Positions 8,681 through 15,818 of a stretch of DNA of 19,414 nt are shown here, piece by piece; position 1 is the stretch's first letter; each line of letters starts with the position of its first letter. The DNA is from Pseudomonadota bacterium (GTDB taxonomy: Bacteria; Pseudomonadota; Alphaproteobacteria; Caulobacterales; Aquidulcibacteraceae): NCBI GenBank assembly GCA_023410295.1, contig JAEYPY010000251.1, positions 1 through 19,414 of the forward strand, given 5' to 3'. Made by a program: the position numbers and the translations under genes. The notes under the pieces are model-generated. The model searched no databases, was not told the DNA's origin, and was given only the letters and a program-made list of their open reading frames with translations.

Positions 8681-9316
8681 TCAGCCCCTAGGTCCGAACC
8701 TGCGCCAGCGCTGCCAGCCTGAAAGCAAGGTCAGCGCCGGCGCGGCGAAGAAGATGATGGCCGCCAGCCAAGCCGGCCAATTCCAGATTTCCGTCGCGCC
8801 GAGATAAGCCAGCACGTTGCCGACGATCGGCACGAACGCGAGCACGGCGCCAATGATGGTGGCGATCAGCGCCGGCAGATCGAACGCTTGCTGCACCCAC
8901 TCGATGACGATGAACACCTGCAGCACGCACAGCGCCACCCAGGCGAAAGCGATCAAGCACCCCACCCCGGCGCAGCCGGCGACCTGAATGCGGAAGCGGC
9001 GCATGTCTTCGCGCGCGCGCGTGCGGTCGAACGTGTGCGCCGCCACCGCCGGTTCGTGCCCGAGCTCGCCGCGCGCGATCATCGCCGCTTGGCGCATCTC
9101 GTCATCGTTGACGACGCCCTCTTCACCGGCTTCCAGCACCTTCGGTTCGAACGCTTCGACCGAAAAGAACAGCCGCTCGATCGGCTCGGGGATCGGCGTT
9201 AGGCGCCCATCGCGCTGCGCGCGCCAGGCATCGAGGAAACGGCGCGCGAACGCCTCGGCGGACAAGCGTCCATCGAGGTAAGCGTCGATCAGCGCGCGCC
9301 AATCTCCGGGCGTCAC
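8681..9316 (-). CDS. Colicin-D-immunity-like domain fused to a membrane domain, between pntAB and pntB
   Basis: A 211-residue protein. Residues 5-80 (WRALIDAYLDGRLSAEAFARRF, then IPEPIERLFFSVEAFEP and a DDE-rich end) resemble the small acidic helical fold of colicin D immunity-like proteins (Pfam Colicin_immun); I call this from pattern only. Residues 112-142, 147-173 and 182-200 are three hydrophobic segments, so the N-terminal domain is anchored at the inner membrane. The GTG at 9316 is chosen because it lies one base after the pntAB stop, and the longer upstream reading is an Arg/Ser-rich shadow of pntAB. The gene ends one base before pntB. A function tied to the transhydrogenase is only suggested by this tight packing; no toxin partner is visible. 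Confidence 0.78.
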   Translation of the reverse strand: MTPGDWRALIDAYLDGRLSAEAFARRFLDAWRAQRDGRLTPIPEPIERLFFSVEAFEPKVLEAGEEGVVNDDEMRQAAMIARGELGHEPAVAAHTFDRTRAREDMRRFRIQVAGCAGVGCLIAFAWVALCVLQVFIVIEWVQQAFDLPALIATIIGAVLAFVPIVGNVLAYLGATEIWNWPAWLAAIIFFAAPALTLLSGWQRWRRFGPRG

Positions 9317-9317
9317 G

Positions 9318-9626
9318 TCAGCGCTTCTCTTTCTTCTTGTACATCGCCAGCATGCGCTGGGTGACGAGGAAGCCGCCGAAAATGTTGACCGACGCGAGCG
9401 CGACGGCGAGGCCGCCCATGCCTTTCGCGATCCAGCCGCCATCGACATTGGCGCTTGCCGCCGCCGCGATCAGCGCGCCGACGATGATCACCGAGGATAT
9501 CGCGTTGGTGACGGCCATCAGCGGCGTGTGCAGCGCCGGCGTCACCGACCAGACCACGTAATAGCCAACGAAAATCGCCAGCACGAAGATGGCGAGATAG
9601 AAAACGAACGGATCAACCGCGTCCAT
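9318..9626 (-). CDS. pntAB: NAD(P) transhydrogenase subunit alpha 2 (membrane part)
   Basis: A 102-residue membrane subunit of the split-alpha type of transhydrogenase, equivalent to the C-terminal membrane part of E. coli PntA. It has the typical order: a short N-terminal segment, TM (YLAIFVLAIFVGYYVVWSV), the conserved TPALHTPLMAVTNAISSVIIVGAL stretch, then a Gly-rich third TM (LAVALASVNIFGGFLVTQRML) and a Lys-rich end. The family start and end are both present, so the gene is complete. It lies 107 bp after the small exported protein gene, the widest gap inside the pnt run, so an extra promoter there is possible though none is obvious. Confidence 0.96.
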   Translation of the reverse strand: MDAVDPFVFYLAIFVLAIFVGYYVVWSVTPALHTPLMAVTNAISSVIIVGALIAAAASANVDGGWIAKGMGGLAVALASVNIFGGFLVTQRMLAMYKKKEKR

Positions 9627-9733
9627 AGGCCCCTCATTGGATTCGGTACGGGACTAAGCGATGGATGCGACGCGGGGTCAACACAAACCCGTTTCCCGGC
9701 CAAGTGCGCGCAAGCAGAGCCGTGGACCGGAGA

Positions 9734-10069
9734 TCAGCTCCCGAAACGTTCCCGGCACGCATCGGCGGCGGCTTCGCGCTCGGCTGCGGGCTGGCTGCGC
9801 CAGAAGTCCTTGGCGGCGCTGGCGGCGTAGCGGCCGGTCATGCCTTCCAGCCCCTCGGCGCGGTTGAGCCGCTCCAGGATCGCGCCCAGCGTCGCCGCCC
9901 AGTCCCCGCTCGCGCCGCGCGGATAGGTGAGCACATCGAGATTGCCGACAGCCGCAACCGCGCCGGCGCAGCTGCTGAGATTTTGGGCGGAATCCGATTG
10001 TGCGGCGGCAGGCGCCGTTACGAGCGCGGCCATCAACATGAATGCGGCGCCGGTGCGGATGAGCGGCAT
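9734..10069 (-). CDS. Small exported protein of unknown function
   Basis: A 111-residue protein with a clean Sec signal peptide (MPLIRTGAAFMLMAALVTAPAAAQ, cleavage expected after AAAQ), so it should be periplasmic. The mature part is short and helical with two cysteines, C34 and C105, that could form one disulfide. No family is recognised. An AGGAGG ribosome site lies 7 bases before the ATG, the strongest in this run, so it may be made at a higher level than its neighbours. It lies 39 bp after the NTF2-like gene and before pntAB, so it interrupts the expected pntAA-pntAB order. Confidence 0.75.
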   Translation of the reverse strand: MPLIRTGAAFMLMAALVTAPAAAQSDSAQNLSSCAGAVAAVGNLDVLTYPRGASGDWAATLGAILERLNRAEGLEGMTGRYAASAAKDFWRSQPAAEREAAADACRERFGS

Positions 10070-10076
10070 GAAACGT

Positions 10077-10082
10077 CCTCCT
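10077..10082 (-). promoter_or_regulatory. Consensus ribosome binding site of the small exported protein gene
   Basis: AGGAGG on the minus strand sits 7 bases upstream of the ATG at 10069. This is a full Shine-Dalgarno match, stronger than those of the neighbouring pnt genes. Confidence 0.7.
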
Positions 10083-10108
10083 CGCGCGGGCGCGCGTAGG
10101 GCCCCGCT

Positions 10109-10459
10109 TCAGATAGTCTCGTACGAGGCGTCGGCGCGGACAATAAGGCCGCTGCTGTCGAGCTCGTGATGCTCCGCGGCGCGCTCGCCGCGATGATTAC
10201 GATAGATCAAGGTATGCCCGCGCGCGCCAACGAGAATGGCTTCCGGCTTAAACACCAGGTTCGGCGCGCGCTCGAGCGCCTTTTCGATATAGAGCCGCAG
10301 CAGCTCGCGCCCATGAATCACGCCATCGGGCGAAAAGCCGAGCGCGGCGATGTAAGGCGATGAGAACTCGATGTCCTCAGAATATAGCGACATGATGCGG
10401 TCGAGGTCGCGCGCGTTGAAAGCGTCGTAATAGCGGCGGGCGAACTCGATATCGTTCAT
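10109..10459 (-). CDS. SnoaL/NTF2-like domain protein
   Basis: A 116-residue single-domain protein with the cone-shaped NTF2-like pattern: an N-terminal helix with ARRYYDAFNARDLDRIMSLYSEDIEF, then a HGRELLRLYIEKAL helix and beta strands with IYRNHRGERAAEHHELD. Such proteins are either small-molecule isomerases and hydrolases or non-catalytic binding proteins; the sequence does not say which. It begins inside the last codon of pntAA through an ATGA overlap, so translation is probably coupled to that of pntAA. It has no signal peptide and is expected in the cytoplasm. Confidence 0.86.
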   Translation of the reverse strand: MNDIEFARRYYDAFNARDLDRIMSLYSEDIEFSSPYIAALGFSPDGVIHGRELLRLYIEKALERAPNLVFKPEAILVGARGHTLIYRNHRGERAAEHHELDSSGLIVRADASYETI

Positions 10460-11604
10460 GCGGCGCCGACTTTGGCTTCTTGGGGCGCGAAATGCGGATG
10501 CACCAACGCGCCGCCGCGCGTCAGCATCGCGCCCTTGATGATCTCATCGTCCCACGCCGGCGCGAACGCCTTGCTGTCCTTGTCCGTCAGCAACGGCAGC
10601 AGCGCGAGCACGTTCTTGGCGTAGAGCGAAGACGCATCGGCCGGCAAACGCGCGGGAAGATTGGTGAAGCCCATGACCTTCACGCCGCCAACGTCCACAA
10701 GCTCATCGGGTTTCGACAGCGGGCAATTGCCGCCCTGCGCCACAGCAAGATCGACGATCACCGAACCCGGCCGCATCGAACGCGCCTGCGCCTCGGTGAC
10801 GAGCGTCGGCGCGGCCCGGCCTGGGATCAGCGCCGTGGTGATGACGATGTCCTGCTTGGCGATGTGCTCGGTGATGAGCGCTGCCTGCTTGGCCTGGTAT
10901 TCAGCGCTCATGGCCTTGGCATAGCCAGCCGCGGTTTCGGCCTGCTTGAACTCTTCGTCTTCGACGGCGACGAATTTGGCGCCCAGCGACGCCACCTGCT
11001 CTTTCGTCGCCGGCCGCACATCGGTGGCGCTGACGACAGCGCCAAGGCGCCGCGCCGTGGCGATGGCCTGCAGCCCCGCAACGCCGACGCCCATGACGAA
11101 CACCTTCGCCGCCGCGACCGTGCCCGCCGCCGTCATCATCATCGGAAACGCGCGCCCGTAGAGCGCCGCCGCTTCGATCACGGCGCGATAGCCGGCAAGG
11201 TTGGCTTGGCTCGAGAGCGCGTCCATCGCTTGCGCGCGGGAAATGCGCGGAATGAACTCCATCGCCACCGCGTCGACCTTGGCCGACGTCAGCGCATCGA
11301 CCGCGGCGCGATCGCCATAAGGCTCAAGCAGCGCCGCCAAACCGGCGCCCGGCTTCATCGCCCCAATCTCGACATCCGTCGGCCGGCGCACTTTGACGAC
11401 GAGGTCGGCGCTTCCAATCGCGCCATCGGCGGCGATCTCGGCGCCAGCGGCGGCGTAGAGCTCATCGGGATAAGAGGCCGCGCTCCCAGCGCCACTCTGC
11501 ACACTAACCTTGTGGCCCAGCGCGGTGATCTTTTTCACCGTCTCCGGCGTGGCGGCGACGCGGGTCTCCCCCGGCGCGCTCTCCTTGAGAACGGCGATCT
11601 GCAC
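10456..11604 (-). CDS. pntAA: NAD(P) transhydrogenase subunit alpha 1 (NAD(H)-binding)
   Basis: Soluble dI subunit that binds NAD(H) and passes hydride to the NADP site of PntB. The 382 residues match the split-alpha form known from Rhodospirillum. The N-terminal AlaDH/PNT domain starts IAVLKESAPGETRVAATP. The SSQANLAGY loop (131-139) is part of the conserved NAD-site RQD loop. A Rossmann motif GVGVAGLQA lies at 172-180, followed by acidic D195 in the DVRP sequence, expected to bind the NAD ribose. The GTG start at 11604 is the only good candidate and lies 4 bp after the CoxIV-like gene. The stop overlaps the ATG of the NTF2-like gene. A long antisense reading of the same stretch is Arg/His-rich and is a shadow. 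Confidence 0.97.
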   Translation of the reverse strand: MQIAVLKESAPGETRVAATPETVKKITALGHKVSVQSGAGSAASYPDELYAAAGAEIAADGAIGSADLVVKVRRPTDVEIGAMKPGAGLAALLEPYGDRAAVDALTSAKVDAVAMEFIPRISRAQAMDALSSQANLAGYRAVIEAAALYGRAFPMMMTAAGTVAAAKVFVMGVGVAGLQAIATARRLGAVVSATDVRPATKEQVASLGAKFVAVEDEEFKQAETAAGYAKAMSAEYQAKQAALITEHIAKQDIVITTALIPGRAAPTLVTEAQARSMRPGSVIVDLAVAQGGNCPLSKPDELVDVGGVKVMGFTNLPARLPADASSLYAKNVLALLPLLTDKDSKAFAPAWDDEIIKGAMLTRGGALVHPHFAPQEAKVGAA

Positions 11605-11608
11605 CGGC

Positions 11609-11911
11609 TCAACCCATCATGTTGTTGAGTGCGGGCATGATCAGCCCGCCGAGCCCCAGAATAACCCAGAGCGCGATCTGAACCGCCCAATAGACGCCCG
11701 AAAGCCGGAAGGTCGTGCCGAGCGCGACGCCGATGATCACAACGACAACGAGGCCCGTCCACCAACCGAGGCCAATCGCGAACGCCAGCGTCAGCAGAGC
11801 AATCGCCTGGGCGAGCAACCCGCCGACCCAGACCGTCGCCATCAGGAAGCTGTGGAAGGTCTCCTTCTGGTCCTGGATGTCCATCTGCCCGCGCGCTTCG
11901 CTTTGCGCCAT
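11609..11911 (-). CDS. aa3-type cytochrome c oxidase subunit IV-like membrane protein
   Basis: A 100-residue membrane protein. Its N-terminus, MDIQDQKETFHSFLMATVW, matches the pattern of the bacterial aa3 oxidase subunit IV family (Pfam COX4_pro_2), in which a short acidic stretch and a His precede the first TM. Typical members are about 45-70 residues with one TM; this one continues with two further hydrophobic segments. Its start is set by GGGAG 9 bases before the ATG at 11911; an ATG at 11932 would add seven residues. It ends 4 bp before pntAA. I recall such genes beside pntAA in other alphaproteobacteria, which suggests a link between respiration and NADPH supply. Whether this protein enters the oxidase is unknown. 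Confidence 0.72.
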   Translation of the reverse strand: MAQSEARGQMDIQDQKETFHSFLMATVWVGGLLAQAIALLTLAFAIGLGWWTGLVVVVIIGVALGTTFRLSGVYWAVQIALWVILGLGGLIMPALNNMMG

Positions 11912-11920
11912 GTTGCTGAT

Positions 11921-11925
11921 CTCCC
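11921..11925 (-). promoter_or_regulatory. Ribosome binding site that sets the CoxIV-like start
   Basis: GGGAG on the minus strand lies 9 bases before the ATG at 11911. It falls inside the longer reading that starts at 11932, which favours the shorter protein. Confidence 0.6.
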
Positions 11926-11992
11926 AAAACACCAGCGCCGGGATGTAAACCGCGCCGCCGGGGCGAACAAGCGCCTCGCCGTCGCGGGGGGC

Positions 11993-12787
11993 TTAGCGGC
12001 GCGCCAGGCGGCGCTGGCGGTCCGAGACCGAGACGAAGCTGACTTCAGCGCCCTCGAACCGGGCCGCGGTCAGCGTGCCGGAAGCATAGGCCCCCGTGTC
12101 CACGGCGATGCGGCGGCTGTCGGCATAGGGCTTCTCCACCGGCGTGTGGCCATGAACGATGCGATGCGAGAACGGCCGCTTGCTGGCGATGAAGCGCTCG
12201 CGTGACCAGAACAGGTCCTCGTCCGCCTGCTCCTCAAGTGAACGCGCGGCATCGACGCCGGCATGCACGAAGGCATAATCACCCAGCGCCACGTAGCGTT
12301 CGAGCCCCTGCAAGAACTCAAGCTGCGCCGGCGGGATGGCGGCGCGGAGCGCCTCGGCGGCGGCGCGCCATTCCTCCTCGCTGGCGCCGCGGGGCGCGGG
12401 CGGCTGGACGCCGTAGGAGATCAGCGTCTCGGCCCCGCCCTGCACCACCCAGGCGCGGTTCTCCAGCGGTGCTTCGAGAAAAGCGAGCATGTATTGCTCG
12501 TGATTGCCTTTAAGGTAGCGTCGCTCGTAGCTGGCGGGCCGGCCGCTCAGCAGCAGATCGAGCACGCCCGGCGAGTCGGGGCCCCGGTCGACATAATCGC
12601 CCAGGAAAATCACCATCGGCGGCCCGCCGGCCCGTTGTTCATCGCCAGCGCGCTCTTCCAGCAGCATTAGTAAATCATGCAGCAGGTCCGAGCGGCCGTG
12701 GATATCGCCCACGGCAAAGCCCACGCGCCCGTCCGGAAACGTGGCGGCGGCGGGCTGCTGGCGCTGGAGTAATCGGCCGAGGACCAT
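11993..12787 (-). CDS. Calcineurin-like serine/threonine protein phosphatase (PrpA/PP1-type)
   Basis: A 264-residue cytoplasmic metallophosphatase. The metal-binding blocks are in the usual order: GDIHG at 27-31, GDYVDRG at 63-69, GNHE at 94-97, then FVHAGVD and IVHGHTPV. This set fits bacterial PP1/PrpA or diadenosine-tetraphosphatase-like enzymes, which use two metal ions to hydrolyse phosphoesters; the substrate is not evident. The ATG at 12787 has GGAG only 3 bases upstream, which is short, but the longer reading (from 12928) adds 47 residues that do not resemble the family. A 20-bp perfect palindrome lies just upstream. The gap of 81 bp to the CoxIV-like gene leaves open whether it shares the pnt transcript. 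Confidence 0.92.
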   Translation of the reverse strand: MVLGRLLQRQQPAAATFPDGRVGFAVGDIHGRSDLLHDLLMLLEERAGDEQRAGGPPMVIFLGDYVDRGPDSPGVLDLLLSGRPASYERRYLKGNHEQYMLAFLEAPLENRAWVVQGGAETLISYGVQPPAPRGASEEEWRAAAEALRAAIPPAQLEFLQGLERYVALGDYAFVHAGVDAARSLEEQADEDLFWSRERFIASKRPFSHRIVHGHTPVEKPYADSRRIAVDTGAYASGTLTAARFEGAEVSFVSVSDRQRRLARR

Positions 12788-12803
12788 GATCTCCGAATCT
12801 AAG

Positions 12804-12823
12804 GTCAGCAGCGCGCTGCTGAC
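12804..12823. promoter_or_regulatory. Perfect 20-bp palindrome upstream of the phosphatase gene
   Basis: GTCAGCAGCGCGCTGCTGAC reads the same on both strands without a mismatch. It ends 16 bp before the phosphatase ATG, within the 192 bp divergent gap shared with the polysaccharide export gene (12788-12979). It could be an operator for a dimeric regulator or a hairpin in the leader (8-bp stem with a GCGC loop) next to the ribosome site. No convincing -35/-10 pair was found on either strand of the gap. Confidence 0.5.
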
Positions 12824-12979
12824 AATGTGGTTCCCCCCGCGCTCTTGATGCTTAAGCCGAACGCATAACGCCGTTAACCGCAATGTTGGGGAATATTGTC
12901 GCGGCGTTGCAGCAAGCTCTGGTCCCATCTTTGCTTCCCACTATTGATAGCGTAGGGACAGCGCCAGGACGCCGCATTC

Positions 12980-13558
12980 ATGACATCGCCATTCTGGCAC
13001 AACCGCCGTACGTTTCTTCGCGTGCTGGTGCTCGGCGCGGGGGCAAGTGCGCTTACCGCGTGCGCCACGCCAGCGCCTGCGCCAGCCGAGGCCGTGGACG
13101 TGCCGGAGTATCGGCTGGGTCCGGCCGATCAGCTGCGCATCACCGTCTTCAACGAACCGGACTTGACCGGCCAGTTCGTCGTCGGCGCCCAGGGTACGAT
13201 CGCCTACCCGCTTGTGGGTAACGTCCGCGCCGCCGGCCTTACAGTGAACGAGTTCACGGCCGAACTGCAGAACCGGCTCAGCGAATATGTGCGCCAGCCG
13301 AGCGTCAGCGTCGAAGTGGCCAACTACCGGCCCTTCTTCATCCTCGGCGAGGTCCAGCGCCCGGGCACTTATCCGTACTCGGCCAATCTCACCGTCATGA
13401 ATGCCGTCGCCACCGCAGGCGGCTTCACATACCGCGCCAACCGCGGGCGCGTCTTCATCCGCCACGCCAACGCGACCGAAGAGCGCTCCTACCCGCTCAC
13501 GGTCTCGACGCCGGTGCTCCCGGGCGACACCGTGCGGATTGGTGAACGGCTGTTCTAA
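12980..13558 (+). CDS. Polysaccharide export lipoprotein (Wza-like, short form)
   Basis: A 192-residue outer-membrane lipoprotein of the polysaccharide biosynthesis/export family. The signal contains NRRTFLRV followed by a hydrophobic stretch and lipobox LTAC with C28; the RRTFL pattern fits a Tat signal. Residues about 44-115 (YRLGPADQLRITVFNEPDLTG to SVSVEV) form the Poly_export domain, and 118-165 (FFILGEVQRPGTYPY onward) a single SLBB domain. E. coli Wza has about 379 residues with two SLBB domains and an amphipathic C-terminal helix; this protein lacks those parts, so another outer-membrane pore may be needed. The ATG at 12980 has AGGA about 10 bases upstream. The kinase gene starts about 130 bp downstream, on the same strand. 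Confidence 0.92.
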   Translation: MTSPFWHNRRTFLRVLVLGAGASALTACATPAPAPAEAVDVPEYRLGPADQLRITVFNEPDLTGQFVVGAQGTIAYPLVGNVRAAGLTVNEFTAELQNRLSEYVRQPSVSVEVANYRPFFILGEVQRPGTYPYSANLTVMNAVATAGGFTYRANRGRVFIRHANATEERSYPLTVSTPVLPGDTVRIGERLF

Positions 13559-13694
13559 GCCGCTCCAAGGCCCGTCTGTTCTGCGCGGCGCAAAGCATGC
13601 ATGGCGCACTTATCCGGGACGACATCGACCGCGCGGCGATGCTAGATAGCGACGCTGCCGGCGAAGAAGCCGCCGGAATTGGGCTGTGCCGCCG

Positions 13695-15818
13695 ATGAAC
13701 ATGATGAACACACAACCGCCCATCGAACCGCCGCAGAAGGCGCCGCGCGGGTTGGCCGACATGCTCGGCATCACCGCGCTGATGACGGTGATCCGCCGTC
13801 GCATGCTGCTGATCAGCGCCCTTGGGCTTGGCGCTGCGATCATCACCTTCGCGGCGATGATGCTCCAGACCCCCACCTATTCTGCGACGGCGCTGCTGAT
13901 CATTAACGAGCGCCAGCAAGCGGCCGCACAGCAAGCCGGCACGGCGCCCGACGGCATCGAATCTGAAATCGAAATGCTGCGCTCGCCAGCGCTGATGAAC
14001 GAGCTCGCCTCCGCGCTCGGTCTGCAAGGCGAGACCGAGACCATGACCGCTGACCTGGTCGAAGACCTCACCGCCGCCTTGGACGTGCGCCAGCGCGGCA
14101 ACACCAACGTGGTTGAGATCACCGCCCGCGCGATCGATCCCGAGCGCGCCCAGCTGCTCGCCAACACCTACGCCGACGTCTACATCGCCAATCAGTGGAA
14201 CGTCGAAGCCGCCGGCGAGAACTCACTTGTCTCGCGCCGTCTGGCAGAGCTGCGCGAAAACGTGCAGGCGCGCGAAGGCGAACTGGAAGCCGCACGCGCG
14301 GAAGCTGGCTTCGCTGAAGGCGAAGACTCTGTCGCCCCCGTGCAAAGCAGCATCGCCTCGCTGCAAGCCCAGGTGCAGCAAGCGCAAGCGACGCTGGCCG
14401 AGCGCGAAGCGCGCGCCCGCCAGATGCAGGAGATCCGGCAGAACGGCGCCTCGGCCGAAGTCATCGCCAGCACCTTCAACTCAGCGACGCTGACCACGCT
14501 GCGCGAACGCGCCGCGGACATCGCCCGCCGCCAGACCGATCTTGAAGCCCGCTACCTGCCGAACCACCCCGCGGTCCAGGCCGTGCGCGCCGAACGCACC
14601 GATAACGAAGCCGCGGTCGCCCGCGAAATCGAGCGCCTGTCCGCCAGCCTCACCAGCGAAGTCACGCGCGCCCGCGCGCAGCTCCAATCGCTGCAAGCCG
14701 CGCTGCGCACCGCCGTCGCCGATTATCGCCCGGCCAACACGCGCCGCAACAGCAGCGCTAGCAACACAAGCAGCGAGCGCCTCACCCAGCTCGAGCGCGA
14801 TGCCGCGCAGAGCCGCGAAATCTACGACAGCTATCTGCAGCGCTATCAGAGTTTCGCTGATCAGACCCAGCTCAGCGGCACAGCAGCGCGCCTCCTCTCG
14901 CACGCCGCGCTGCCGACCGCGCCGGCTTTTCCGCAGCTCCGCATCGCCCTCGTCGTCGCGTTGCTTGTTGGCCTTGGCCTTGGCCTCGGCGCCGGCGCGC
15001 TGGCTGAGCTGTTCGACCGCTCGGTGAAAAACGCAGACGATCTGGAATCGAAGGTTGGCTACGCGGCCATCGCCTCGATCCCCACCATTTCCAAGCGCAT
15101 GATGCGCCAGATGCCGCCGGCTGATCGTCATCCCTCCGGCTATCTTGTCGGCCGGCCGATGTCGGCCTTCACCGAGGCGCTGCGCGTGCTGCGCACGGTG
15201 ATCGTTTATTCGAAGCTCGACTATTCGGTGAAAGTCGTCGCCGTCACCTCGGCGCTGCCGGACGAAGGCAAGACCACAATCTCGATGTGCCTCGCGCGCG
15301 TCGCGGCGATGAGCGGCCAGCGTGTCTGCGTCGTCGACTGCGATCTTCGCAAGCAATCCATCAACGACGTCATCGACATCGAAACCGATATCGGCATCCT
15401 GCAAGTTCTGGCCGGCGAAGCGCCGTGGGAAACGGCGATCGTGCGCGATCCGCTCTCGGACGCGCATGTGCTGCCCGTCGCCGCCTCAGGCTTCACCCCG
15501 CGCGACGTGTTCGGCACCGAGGCGATGAGCAAGCTGATCGACGATCTGCGCGCCAACTACGACCTCATCATCCTCGATTGCGCGCCGATCCTGGCCGTCG
15601 CCGAGACCCGCATCGTCGTGGCCAAAGCCGACACCACCGTGCTGATCGCCCGGGCCGGGCGCACGCCCATTGGCGCCATGCGCGCCGCGGCGCAGCAGAC
15701 CGAAGCGGCCAACGGCAATGTGCTCGGGATTGCGCTCAATTACGTGGTGCCGCGCTGGCAGTCCTACTCGGACACGCTCTATTTCGACCAGGCGAAGTCC
15801 TACTACAGCGTCTCGTAA
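13695..15818 (+). CDS. Polysaccharide co-polymerase with tyrosine autokinase domain (Wzc/BY-kinase type)
   Basis: Inner-membrane protein (about 707 residues) that controls chain length and export of a surface polysaccharide. An N-terminal Wzz domain contains TM1 (RRRMLLISALGLGAAIITF). A long Glu/Arg/Ala-rich coiled coil spans roughly residues 170-390, and a proline-rich segment (ALPTAPAFPQ, about 406) precedes TM2. The cytoplasmic P-loop kinase has Walker A SALPDEGKTT with K526, Walker A' VVDCDLRK with D548 and D550, and Walker B LIILDC. The C-terminal tail holds a tyrosine cluster (Y in QSYSD, LYFD, SYYS), the expected autophosphorylation site. An alternative GTG start at 13686 adds three residues; neither start has a strong ribosome site. 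The stop abuts the stop of the convergent transferase gene. Confidence 0.93.
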   Translation: MNMMNTQPPIEPPQKAPRGLADMLGITALMTVIRRRMLLISALGLGAAIITFAAMMLQTPTYSATALLIINERQQAAAQQAGTAPDGIESEIEMLRSPALMNELASALGLQGETETMTADLVEDLTAALDVRQRGNTNVVEITARAIDPERAQLLANTYADVYIANQWNVEAAGENSLVSRRLAELRENVQAREGELEAARAEAGFAEGEDSVAPVQSSIASLQAQVQQAQATLAEREARARQMQEIRQNGASAEVIASTFNSATLTTLRERAADIARRQTDLEARYLPNHPAVQAVRAERTDNEAAVAREIERLSASLTSEVTRARAQLQSLQAALRTAVADYRPANTRRNSSASNTSSERLTQLERDAAQSREIYDSYLQRYQSFADQTQLSGTAARLLSHAALPTAPAFPQLRIALVVALLVGLGLGLGAGALAELFDRSVKNADDLESKVGYAAIASIPTISKRMMRQMPPADRHPSGYLVGRPMSAFTEALRVLRTVIVYSKLDYSVKVVAVTSALPDEGKTTISMCLARVAAMSGQRVCVVDCDLRKQSINDVIDIETDIGILQVLAGEAPWETAIVRDPLSDAHVLPVAASGFTPRDVFGTEAMSKLIDDLRANYDLIILDCAPILAVAETRIVVAKADTTVLIARAGRTPIGAMRAAAQQTEAANGNVLGIALNYVVPRWQSYSDTLYFDQAKSYYSVS

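Noticed and set aside
9317..9448. N-terminal extension of the immunity-like gene up to 9448
   Set aside because: The added residues are Ser/Arg-rich and antisense-like in character, overlapping pntAB in another frame; the GTG one base after the pntAB stop fits operon spacing better.
10480..11628. 382-codon plus-strand open frame opposite pntAA
   Set aside because: The translation is Arg/His-rich with no domain pattern and mirrors a clear pntAA; it is a shadow produced by GC-rich codon use.
12851..12878. TTAA pair in the divergent gap, considered as a CtrA site
   Set aside because: The two TTAA elements are about 18 bases apart instead of the 7 expected for a full CtrA box.
12788..12928. 47-residue N-terminal extension of the phosphatase
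   Set aside because: It does not resemble the phosphatase fold and would put a perfect palindrome inside coding sequence; the ATG at 12787 fits the family start, although its ribosome site is close.
13658..13676. CCGGCG/CGCCGG hairpin before the kinase gene, considered as a terminator of the export gene
   Set aside because: The stem is only 6 bp and no T-run follows; such stems are common by chance at this GC content.
14481..15467. 328-codon minus-strand open frame opposite the BY-kinase
   Set aside because: The Arg/Ala/Asp-rich translation is a shadow; the plus-strand kinase motifs are unambiguous.
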